From the NCBI GenBank assembly GCA_013177935.1, contig JABLXZ010000003.1, forward strand, positions 124,001 to 188,000: a stretch of 64,000 bases of DNA. The letters run 5' to 3'. This DNA is from a candidate division WOR-3 bacterium. Its GTDB lineage: Bacteria; Hydrothermota; Tepidihabitantia; Tepidihabitantales; Tepidihabitantaceae. Both the position numbers and the translations under genes were made by a program. This document shows, piece by piece, positions 1-6,949 of this stretch; position 1 is the stretch's first letter; each line of letters begins with the position of its first letter. The notes under the pieces were generated by a model. The model saw only the letters and a list, made by a program, of their open reading frames with translations. It did not search any database and was not told the origin of the DNA.

Positions 1-1
1 T

Positions 2-823
2 TTGCCCGATGTCGAGATGGTGGTCGCCCATGGCCGGCTTTCCAGCCGCCAACTGGCAGAGATTTATCTTGACTTCGCCAGCGGCAAGTATCAGATGCTC
101 CTTTCGACCGCAATCATTGAATCGGGATTGGACTTACCCAATGTCAATACCATTATTGTCAACCGTGCCGAGCGGTTTGGGCTTGCCGATTTGCACCAGT
201 TGCGGGGTCGGGTGGGAAGGGCGGATATTCAGGCGTATGCGCTGTTTTTAGTCTCCCGGCGCGAACGGGTAACCGCGGACGCCCGCAAGCGGCTCTCGGC
301 GCTTTTAGCCTACTCCCGCTTGGGTGCTGGTTACCGGCTGGCGCTGCGGGATATGGAGATTCGGGGGGTTGGCAACCTTTTAGGAACCGAGCAGCACGGT
401 CACATTGCCCGGGTTGGCTTTAACCTTTACACCCGGTTACTCAAGGAGGCGATTGCGAAACTGCGGGGCGAGCACGAGCCGGTGGAGCCGAAACTGGACC
501 TGGACCGCACGGTGTTTATACCGCCCGAGTACATCCCGGACCCATTGGGCAGGATTGCGATTTACAAAAGGCTGTTAGGGGTTGAGGCGGAGGAGGAACT
601 GAATGAACTGAAGGCGGAGTTGATTGACCGGTTTGGTAGATATCCACCGGTAGTTGAGGAGCTGTTTACGATTGCCCGCATCCGGCTGTTGTGCCGGAAA
701 CGCGGTGTCCTTGAAGTGAAGTTGAAGGGCGAAAAGGCGACGGTCATCACTGCGGAGAGGACCGTTACCGTTGATGGTGGTGAACCGGGGTTACTTGAGT
801 TCCTCAGTCAGCCCGCGGTCTAA
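2..823 (+). CDS. mfd: Mfd transcription-repair coupling factor, C-terminal part (5' end outside window)
   Basis: Only the last ~273 residues are visible (the family is usually 1,100-1,200), and the frame runs off the left edge, so no start can be assigned. Seen: helicase motif V (STAIIESGLDLPN) and motif VI (QLRGRVGRA) in the first 80 residues, then the TRG-type segment RDMEIRGVGNLLG, then a region matching the C-terminal TRCF domain. Mfd displaces stalled RNA polymerase and recruits UvrA to start transcription-coupled repair. RecG has related motifs, but a complete recG lies at 16.8 kb and the TRCF-type tail here fits Mfd. The 3' end overlaps the convergent tsaE by 33 nt. Confidence 0.93.
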   Translation: MPDVEMVVAHGRLSSRQLAEIYLDFASGKYQMLLSTAIIESGLDLPNVNTIIVNRAERFGLADLHQLRGRVGRADIQAYALFLVSRRERVTADARKRLSALLAYSRLGAGYRLALRDMEIRGVGNLLGTEQHGHIARVGFNLYTRLLKEAIAKLRGEHEPVEPKLDLDRTVFIPPEYIPDPLGRIAIYKRLLGVEAEEELNELKAELIDRFGRYPPVVEELFTIARIRLLCRKRGVLEVKLKGEKATVITAERTVTVDGGEPGLLEFLSQPAV

Positions 824-1237
824 ACCGGTGATTTCGATGCGGCGGCGCTGGTCAAGAATGGAGAGTTTTACCCGGATGGTGGTTTGGGGTAGTAGTTTTT
901 CGGCGCGTTCTGCCCACTCAATTAAACAGACGCCCTCACCGCTGAGATAGGAGTCAAAGCCGGTTTCAACAAGTTCATCGATTGAGCGGATACGATAGAG
1001 GTCGATATGGTACACCGGCATGCGGCCCTGATATTCGGTGATGATAACAAACGATGGACTCTTGACAGTCTCTTTCACGCCGAGGCCCCGGGCAAAACCT
1101 TTAATCATCGTTGTTTTGCCGGCGCCAAGGTCGCCGTAAAACGCCACCACCGCACCGGGTTTTAAAAACAGGGCAAGTCGTTCACCCAGAGCAATAGTGG
1201 CAGCGGTATCGGCGGTCTCATATACAACCGGTTTCAT
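791..1237 (-). CDS. tsaE: TsaE, tRNA threonylcarbamoyladenosine ATPase
   Basis: 148 residues, the normal size. Walker A GDLGAGKTT near residue 40, the family signature SPSFVIITEY, then HIDLYRI and EWAERAEKLLP are all present. TsaE is the ATPase that works with TsaB and TsaD to make t6A37 on ANN-reading tRNAs. The start ATG sits 8 nt after a clear -10 box, suggesting a leaderless message. The gene faces mfd and the 3' ends overlap. tsaB and tsaD are not in this window. Confidence 0.95.
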   Translation of the reverse strand: MKPVVYETADTAATIALGERLALFLKPGAVVAFYGDLGAGKTTMIKGFARGLGVKETVKSPSFVIITEYQGRMPVYHIDLYRIRSIDELVETGFDSYLSGEGVCLIEWAERAEKLLPQTTIRVKLSILDQRRRIEITGLDRGLTEELK

Positions 1238-1245
1238 CTGATAAT

Positions 1246-1273
1246 GTTATACCTTATTTTCCCGCACTGTCAA
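1246..1273 (-). promoter_or_regulatory. tsaE promoter
   Basis: TTGACA, 16-nt spacer, TATAAC. The -10 ends 8 nt before the tsaE ATG, so the transcript would begin at or next to the start codon. Confidence 0.7.
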
Positions 1274-1516
1274 AGGTGGTAGGGGAAACATCCCCATAGT
1301 TTAGAGCCCGAAGTTAGGAAAGATTAACACCGAGAATGAAAATGCGCTATCTAACAGACGAGTTTAGAGATAGTTAGAGAATTCTGAGAAACACAACAGG
1401 GGTCAACTAAGGGTCCGTTACGGGGATGGTATCGGTACCGATGTCCGTTTCTATCCACCCGAGAGATTTATCAACTCTCGGGAGCCGGTTTATCGGGCTA
1501 ACAGGTTCCTTTTTTC
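1274..1516. other. Intergenic region with an 8-bp stem-loop and a 12-bp palindrome
   Basis: No credible gene. A perfect 12-nt palindrome (ATCGGTACCGAT) occupies 1431-1442. An inverted repeat CCCGAGAG / CTCTCGGG (1458-1465 and 1475-1482, 9-nt loop) lies about 35 nt past the thiolase stop. It could end the thiolase transcript, but has no T-run on that strand. Confidence 0.4.
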
Positions 1517-2713
1517 CTAAACCAGTTCGAGGCTCAGCGCCACCGCTTCACCGCCGCCGAGACAGATTGCCGCTAACCCCTTTTTCAGCCCCCGGTCTTT
1601 CAGGGCATAAATCAGGGTCACAAGGATGCGCGCGCCCGAGCAACCAATCGGATGACCCAGGGCGATGGCACCGCCATTGACATTGACCCGGGATTCATCC
1701 CAGCCCAGTTCTTTACCGTCAGCCAGAACCTGAGCGGCGAAGGCTTCGTTGACCTCAATCAGGTCAAAGTAGTTGATGTCAACACCCTGAACTTTGAGCA
1801 GGGTCTGAACCGCTTTAATCGGTGCGTAGAATAGCATCTTTGGTTCGACACTACCGGTGGCATAGGCGACAATGCGGGCGAGCGGCTTGATGCCCCGTTC
1901 TTTAATGAAGTCTTCGCGGGCGATGGCGAGTGCCGCGGCACCGTCGTTGATAGAGGAGGCGTTGCCTGCGGTTACCGTGCCGTCTTTGGTGAACACCGGT
2001 TTGAGGGCGGCAAGTTTTTCAAGGGTGGTGTCGGCGCGGGGACCTTCGTCGGTGTCAAAAACGATTGGTTCGCCTTTTTTCTGGGGGATTTGGACCGGGA
2101 CAATCTCGGCTTTGAATTTGCCTTCTTTGATTGCCCGGACCGCATTCTGGTGGCTGCGAAAAGCCCAGCGGTCCTGTTCTTCGCGGCTGATGTTCGAATT
2201 ACGGGCGGTGAAGTCACCGAGCGCACCCATATGGACATCACCGAAGTAGTCCCAGATGCCGTCGTAAATCATTCCGTCCTGAAGCTGGGCGTCGCCCATT
2301 TTCTGGCCGCCCCGCAATGTTTTCAGATAGTAGGGAACATTGGACATCGACTCCTGACCACCGGCAATCACCAGCCGGGCATCACCGGCTTTGATTTGCT
2401 GGCAGGCAAGGGCAACGGCAATCATTCCGGACCCGCACACCTTGTTGACGGTGAGGGCGGGCACTTCAACCGGCAAGCCCGATTTGACCGCAGCCTGACG
2501 CGCTGGTGCCTGGCCAATCCCGGCGGGACAGACATTGCCCATTATCACGCCGTCCACATCTTCGGGTTTGACGCCGGCACGTTCAACCGCACCTTTGATT
2601 GCGACCGCGCCCAGTTCCGGGGCGCGCAGCGCTGCCAGACCACCCAGAAATCTACCAACTGCGGTGCGGGCGGCACCGATGATAAAGGTGTCTTTTGCTT
2701 TACCAATTGTCAT
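1517..2713 (-). CDS. Acetyl-CoA C-acyltransferase (thiolase)
   Basis: 398 residues, typical thiolase length. The acylated cysteine lies in NKVCGSGM (about residue 92). The C-terminal catalytic His and Cys are in [16 protein letters not shown]. The enzyme condenses two acetyl-CoA or cleaves 3-ketoacyl-CoA; direction cannot be told from sequence. It follows the enoyl-CoA hydratase by 3 nt with Shine-Dalgarno GGAAAGGAG, so the two form an operon for C4 or longer acyl-CoA metabolism. A hydroxyacyl-CoA dehydrogenase is not present nearby. Confidence 0.93.
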   Translation of the reverse strand: MTIGKAKDTFIIGAARTAVGRFLGGLAALRAPELGAVAIKGAVERAGVKPEDVDGVIMGNVCPAGIGQAPARQAAVKSGLPVEVPALTVNKVCGSGMIAVALACQQIKAGDARLVIAGGQESMSNVPYYLKTLRGGQKMGDAQLQDGMIYDGIWDYFGDVHMGALGDFTARNSNISREEQDRWAFRSHQNAVRAIKEGKFKAEIVPVQIPQKKGEPIVFDTDEGPRADTTLEKLAALKPVFTKDGTVTAGNASSINDGAAALAIAREDFIKERGIKPLARIVAYATGSVEPKMLFYAPIKAVQTLLKVQGVDINYFDLIEVNEAFAAQVLADGKELGWDESRVNVNGGAIALGHPIGCSGARILVTLIYALKDRGLKKGLAAICLGGGEAVALSLELV

Positions 2714-2716
2714 CTT

Positions 2717-3499
2717 TTACTCCTTTCCTTTTTGCCAGTTCGGTTTTCTTTTTTCGAGGAATGCTCTGGTGCCTTCGGCAGGTTCACCCGAAGCGAAACA
2801 GAGCCCAAACGCCTCAATCTCATAGGCGCAACCGGTGTTGAGGTCGGTGTCCAGACCATGGTTGATGCACTTCTTGGCAAGGCGCACGGCACTCGGACCT
2901 TTTTCCGCAATCTTTTTCGCCAGGGTTTCGACAAAGGGGATGAGTTCCTCGGGTTTGACCACTTTGTTGACCAGGCCGATCCGTAGCGCCTCCTGAGCGT
3001 CAAGGGCGTCACCAGTAAAGATTAACTCCTTGGCGCTGCCCGGTCCAACAAGGCGGGCAAGACGCTGGGTGCCACCAAATCCGGGCAAGAGTCCGAGGTT
3101 GACTTCCGGCTGACCGATTTTTGCCCCTTCGGCGATGATGCGGATGTCACAGGCGAGCGCCAGTTCGCAACCGCCACCCAGGGCAAAGCCGTTGATGGCG
3201 GCGACCACCACCTTTTCAAGACCGGCGATTTTGTTTAATGCCCGGTGGCCATTGCGGGCAAACTCGCGCGCCTGAAATGGCGTGAACTTTGACATCTCGG
3301 CGATGTCGGCACCGGCGATGAACGCCTTGCCTTCGCCGGTGAGGACGACAACCGTAATGTCTTCCCGATTTGCGAGATGGTCAAAAAGTTTTTCAATCTC
3401 AAGGATAAACTCAGTGTTCAGGGCGTTTACCGGTGGACGGTTGAACCGAACCCAGTAGACGCTTTCTTTTTCCTGACATAAGAGATACTTGAAATCCAA
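2717..3499 (-). CDS. Enoyl-CoA hydratase / crotonase
   Basis: 260 residues, standard crotonase size. The oxyanion-hole segment IAGADIAEM and both catalytic glutamates are present (in GGGCELALACD and GQPEVNLGLLPG), so hydration of trans-2-enoyl-CoA is expected. It starts with TTG, preceded by GGAGG with a 4-nt gap and a promoter further upstream. First gene of the operon with thiolase, and divergent from hypD across an 89-bp gap. Confidence 0.93.
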   Translation of the reverse strand: MDFKYLLCQEKESVYWVRFNRPPVNALNTEFILEIEKLFDHLANREDITVVVLTGEGKAFIAGADIAEMSKFTPFQAREFARNGHRALNKIAGLEKVVVAAINGFALGGGCELALACDIRIIAEGAKIGQPEVNLGLLPGFGGTQRLARLVGPGSAKELIFTGDALDAQEALRIGLVNKVVKPEELIPFVETLAKKIAEKGPSAVRLAKKCINHGLDTDLNTGCAYEIEAFGLCFASGEPAEGTRAFLEKRKPNWQKGKE

Positions 3500-3519
3500 T
3501 CTGCCTCCTTTTTTATTCC

Positions 3520-3547
3520 AATATACTCATCTCTGGTTTGTGGTCAA
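3520..3547 (-). promoter_or_regulatory. Promoter of enoyl-CoA hydratase-thiolase operon
   Basis: TTGACC, 16 nt, TATATT, giving a short leader that still contains the GGAGG ribosome site. Its -35 lies only 7 nt from the -35 of the hypD promoter on the other strand. Confidence 0.7.
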
Positions 3548-3554
3548 GAGACAA

Positions 3555-3582
3555 TTGACCCCCATATTAGAGTGAATATAAT
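3555..3582 (+). promoter_or_regulatory. hypD promoter (leaderless type)
   Basis: TTGACC, 16 nt, perfect TATAAT. The -10 ends 6 nt before the hypD ATG, and no Shine-Dalgarno can fit. Confidence 0.8.
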
Positions 3583-3588
3583 CGGAAT

Positions 3589-4668
3589 ATGAAACGAGGA
3601 CAGCCGGAGCGGCTGCTTTTACAGGAAATCAACCGGCAGGTGGCGGAGTTGTGCCGCAAGCGTGATGGGTTGCGGTTGATGGAGGTTTGCGGTACCCATA
3701 CGATGGCAATTTCCAGTGCCGGAATCAGACGGGCGGTTGACCCGAGGCTGAAACTTGTTTCCGGTCCCGGATGTCCGGTGTGCGTAACTGCGGAGCAGGA
3801 CATTGACCGGGCGATTAACTTTGCCCTTTTGCCCGATGTGGTGGTGGTTACTTTCGGCGATATGATGCGCGTACCCGGTACCAACGGCTCTTTAGCCGAT
3901 GCCAGGTCAAGGGGTGCGGATGTGCGGGTTGTGTATTCACCGCTTGACGGGCTGCGAATGGCGGTGCAGGAGCCCAAAAAGGAGTTTGTGTTTTTAGGGG
4001 TTGGGTTTGAGACGACCGCGCCGACTGTGGCAGCAACGGTGCTCGAGGCGGCGAAGTTGAAAGTGAAGAACTTTTCGGTTCTGCCGCTGTTTAAGTTGAT
4101 ACCACCGGCGCTAAAGTTTATCGCTTCCTGTCCCGAGATTGGAGTTGATGGGTTGATTTTACCCGGTCATGTGTCAACGGTAATCGGGTCGCAGCCCTAT
4201 CGGTTTTTAGTGGACCGTTATCGGATGCCCTGCTGTATCACCGGGTTTGAGCCGCGCGATATACTGGAGGGGATTTTCTCCCTCTTACAGCAGATTGTCA
4301 GAGGACCAGAACTGACAATTCAGTACCGGCGGAGTGTTCGTCCTGAAGGGAACCCTCAGGCGCAGGCGATGATGCAAACAGTTTTTAAGCCGGTTGCGGC
4401 GGATTGGCGGGGCATCGGTAAAATCGCCCTTTCCGGTCTGGGGTTTAAGAAGCGGTTTGCCCGGTTTGACGCCGGAGAGCGTTTTGGGGTGGTTGCGAGC
4501 AAAAAAAGAAAGAGAACCGGCTGTGCCTGTGGTGATGTTATGTTGGGGGTGAAGATACCGCCGGAGTGCCGGTTGTTTGCCCGGGTGTGTACTCCGGAAA
4601 GTCCGGTTGGTCCGTGTATGGTTTCTTCGGAGGGTGCCTGTGCGGCATACTACCGTTATGAAAGATAA
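3589..4668 (+). CDS. hypD: HypD, [NiFe]-hydrogenase Fe(CN)2CO maturation scaffold
   Basis: 359 residues, normal length. Conserved motifs: MEVCGTHTMA near residue 37 and SGPGCPVC near residue 60 (scaffold cysteines), plus the C-terminal cluster cysteines in TGCACGDVMLG. HypD with HypC assembles the Fe(CN)2CO unit, and HypE/HypF supply cyanide. The start is fixed by the promoter geometry (ATG 6 nt after the -10). It overlaps hypE by 11 nt. hypA, hypB, hypC, hypF and hydrogenase subunits are not in the window. Confidence 0.96.
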   Translation: MKRGQPERLLLQEINRQVAELCRKRDGLRLMEVCGTHTMAISSAGIRRAVDPRLKLVSGPGCPVCVTAEQDIDRAINFALLPDVVVVTFGDMMRVPGTNGSLADARSRGADVRVVYSPLDGLRMAVQEPKKEFVFLGVGFETTAPTVAATVLEAAKLKVKNFSVLPLFKLIPPALKFIASCPEIGVDGLILPGHVSTVIGSQPYRFLVDRYRMPCCITGFEPRDILEGIFSLLQQIVRGPELTIQYRRSVRPEGNPQAQAMMQTVFKPVAADWRGIGKIALSGLGFKKRFARFDAGERFGVVASKKRKRTGCACGDVMLGVKIPPECRLFARVCTPESPVGPCMVSSEGACAAYYRYER

Positions 4669-5722
4669 GAAAATTTTGGCGGATAAAGGTTTGCCACCGG
4701 CGTTTAAGTTACCACCCGGTGCGGAGCGGATTGGACTCGGGCACGGTGCCGGAGGCAGGAAGATGCATCGGCTGATTGAAGAGATGTTTCTGCGCTATTT
4801 TGGCAATCCTGCGCTCAACCGGCTGGAGGACAGTGCGGTGGTGAAATTGCCCAAAGGCGAGTTGTGTTTTACCACCGACTCTTATGTTGTCAAGCCGCTG
4901 TTTTTCCCGGGTGGTGACATCGGAAAACTGGCGGTGTGCGGTACAGTAAATGACCTAACGGTGCTGGGCGCAAAGCCGCTCTATCTCGCAGTGAGTTTTG
5001 TCCTGCGCGAGGGGTTAGCACTGAACACGCTGGAGCGGGTTTGCCGGTCAATGGCGGCGACAGCAAAAAGTGCCGGGGTGATGGTGGTTACCGGTGACAC
5101 CAAGGTGATTGAAGGCGCGAGTGCTGGTGAAGAGATGTTCATTACCACGAGCGGCATCGGGGTGCGGCACAAAGGGGTGCGGTTGGGTGGTGAGTTTGTG
5201 CAGAGTGGTGACCGTTTGGTTCTGAGTGGCGGTCTGGGCGAGCACGAGGCAGCGGTGGCGATTGCGCGCGGTGGTTATCACTTTCGTGCAAAACTGGTGA
5301 GCGACTGTGCGCCCCTGAACCGGATGATTCTTGCTGTGCTCAAGAGCGGGAGTGTTAAACTGATGCGCGACCCAACAAGGGGCGGTCTGGCAACAACTTT
5401 GAATGAGTTTGCCCAAGAGTGCAAATTTGGATTTCTAATTGTGGAGGAATTGGTGCCGGTAAAACGGGCGGTAAAAGGGGTGGCGGATTTGTTAGGTCTT
5501 GACCCGCTTTATATGGCAAATGAAGGCAAGGTGGTAATGGTGGTGGCAAAGGAGCAGGCGGATAAGGTGGTAAGAACGCTGCGCCGCTTTCCCTCAGGAA
5601 AAGGGGCAAGGGTGATTGGTGAGGTGGTGAAAGAGCCGCGCGGTGTCTGGGTAAAAACAAAGTTAGGCGCGTTGCGGCGGGTTTTGATGCTCGAGGGTGA
5701 GCAGTTACCAAGAATCTGCTGA
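4658..5722 (+). CDS. hypE: HypE, carbamoyl dehydratase for hydrogenase maturation
   Basis: 354 residues from the ATG at 4658. An upstream in-frame start at 4577 would lie deep inside hypD and adds non-homologous residues. Seen: glycine-rich GHGAGGRKMHRL, the ATP-binding region around EDSAVVKLP and FTTDSYVV, and a C-terminal PRIC in which the final cysteine is the one carbamoylated by HypF and dehydrated to thiocyanate. The intact terminal Cys argues for an active enzyme. Translationally coupled to hypD. Confidence 0.95.
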   Translation: MKDKKILADKGLPPAFKLPPGAERIGLGHGAGGRKMHRLIEEMFLRYFGNPALNRLEDSAVVKLPKGELCFTTDSYVVKPLFFPGGDIGKLAVCGTVNDLTVLGAKPLYLAVSFVLREGLALNTLERVCRSMAATAKSAGVMVVTGDTKVIEGASAGEEMFITTSGIGVRHKGVRLGGEFVQSGDRLVLSGGLGEHEAAVAIARGGYHFRAKLVSDCAPLNRMILAVLKSGSVKLMRDPTRGGLATTLNEFAQECKFGFLIVEELVPVKRAVKGVADLLGLDPLYMANEGKVVMVVAKEQADKVVRTLRRFPSGKGARVIGEVVKEPRGVWVKTKLGALRRVLMLEGEQLPRIC

Positions 5723-5743
5723 GGTTTTTTTGCGGTCAAAGAT

Positions 5744-6820
5744 ATGAGTATGTCGGATGAAAATGCGGCGGTAAGCGAAGGTCCGGTTGATATCAATCGG
5801 GTACAGCGTTATATGGCGGTAGCAGCGGTTGAGGGCAACAGAATCCTGGGCAAAATTTATGAGCCGGTGGCAGAGAACCTTGCCCAGTTAAAAAAGGTTT
5901 TTGAAGAACACGGCGCGGTTGCTTACTTTGAGAAGATGGGTGATGGGCATATTGTAACCTATGGTTATGCCCCCCCGCGAAAACCGGTGCGGCTCTGGGT
6001 CAACATCCTTTTATTACTGGCAACGATTGGAACAACGCTTTTTGTCGGAACTTTGCACGCCGGTAAGGACCCGTTTCAGAATCCTTATAATCTATTGAGT
6101 GGCATACCGTTTTCCCTGGGGTTGATTTTAATCCTCGGGACGCACGAACTGGCGCACTATCTCACCGCGCGGCGCTTAGGGGTTGATGCCACACCGCCTT
6201 ATTTTCTACCGGTGCCGCATCCGATGACCGGAACAATGGGCGCATTTATCAAGATTCGTTCGCCGGTGCCGAGCCGGAGTGCACTGGTACGGGTTGGGGT
6301 TGCTGGACCTCTTGCCGGATTTCTGGTGGCGATTCCGGTGTCAATCATCGGTATTGCGCTGTCAACGGTACGGGAAGTTCCTGCCGGTGCACCGCTTTTG
6401 CGGCTGGGCACACCGCTGATATTTGAGTTCATCTCCCGAATTTTTCACGGCACATTACCAGCCGGGACCGATGTTGTTCTGCACCCACTGGCGTTTGCTG
6501 GATGGCTTGGAATGTTCGTTACCGCGCTCAATCTTTTGCCGGTGGGACAACTGGATGGCGGCCATATCGCCTATGCGCTATTGGGTAAAAAATACCGGCT
6601 TTTCAGTTATTTTATCATCGGCGGTCTGTTGCTGATGGGATTTTTCTGGCTGGGCTGGCCCTTCTGGGCGTTTCTGGCAACGGCACTGGGTTTGAAGCAT
6701 CCGCCACCGTTAGACGACATCACACCCCTGAACCGAACCGATATTGTGCTGGCGATTGCTGCCCTGGTGATAATGGTGCTTTCGTTTACGCCGGCACCAT
6801 TCCCGGCCGCTGGGTTTTGA
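5744..6820 (+). CDS. Site-2-type intramembrane zinc metalloprotease (M50)
   Basis: 358 residues. An N-terminal soluble region (about 80 residues) is followed by several membrane helices. The zinc motif HELAH is near residue 133 (ILGTHELAHYLTARRLGV), and the third ligand lies in LPVGQLDGGH near residue 268. This matches plant-EGY/cyanobacterial-type S2P proteases lacking a PDZ insert. The substrate is unknown; such enzymes often release anti-sigma factors or process signal peptides. It begins 21 nt after hypE with no visible ribosome site, so it is probably co-transcribed; a second ATG at 5750 is equally possible. Confidence 0.88.
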   Translation: MSMSDENAAVSEGPVDINRVQRYMAVAAVEGNRILGKIYEPVAENLAQLKKVFEEHGAVAYFEKMGDGHIVTYGYAPPRKPVRLWVNILLLLATIGTTLFVGTLHAGKDPFQNPYNLLSGIPFSLGLILILGTHELAHYLTARRLGVDATPPYFLPVPHPMTGTMGAFIKIRSPVPSRSALVRVGVAGPLAGFLVAIPVSIIGIALSTVREVPAGAPLLRLGTPLIFEFISRIFHGTLPAGTDVVLHPLAFAGWLGMFVTALNLLPVGQLDGGHIAYALLGKKYRLFSYFIIGGLLLMGFFWLGWPFWAFLATALGLKHPPPLDDITPLNRTDIVLAIAALVIMVLSFTPAPFPAAGF

Positions 6821-6833
6821 CCATTATAATTCA

Positions 6834-6861
6834 TTGACAATTGGGAATCTGGCAATATAAT
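6834..6861 (+). promoter_or_regulatory. Promoter of the first giant secreted protein gene
   Basis: TTGACA, 16 nt, TATAAT, both boxes perfect. Predicted leader of about 80 nt ending in AAAGGAGG, unlike the leaderless promoters of housekeeping genes here. Confidence 0.85.
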
Positions 6862-6949
6862 TAAATTGAAGTTACGGGCGTGGCGTTTTTCCACAGATTG
6901 CAAAAGGGTTACACTCCGGCAGTAAAGTTTGAAAACAAAGGAGGCAAAG

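Noticed and set aside
1426-1680. 84-codon plus-strand frame across the intergenic region into thiolase
   Set aside because: Half of it is antisense to thiolase; basic, Pro/Ser-rich composition and no start signals.
2090-2986. 298-codon plus-strand open frame opposite thiolase and enoyl-CoA hydratase
   Set aside because: It lies antisense to two genes with complete catalytic motifs; no promoter, ribosome site or recognisable domain.
4577-4657. Longer N-terminus for HypE
   Set aside because: The extra residues are read from inside hypD and do not resemble the HypE N-terminus; ATG 4658 gives the expected length.
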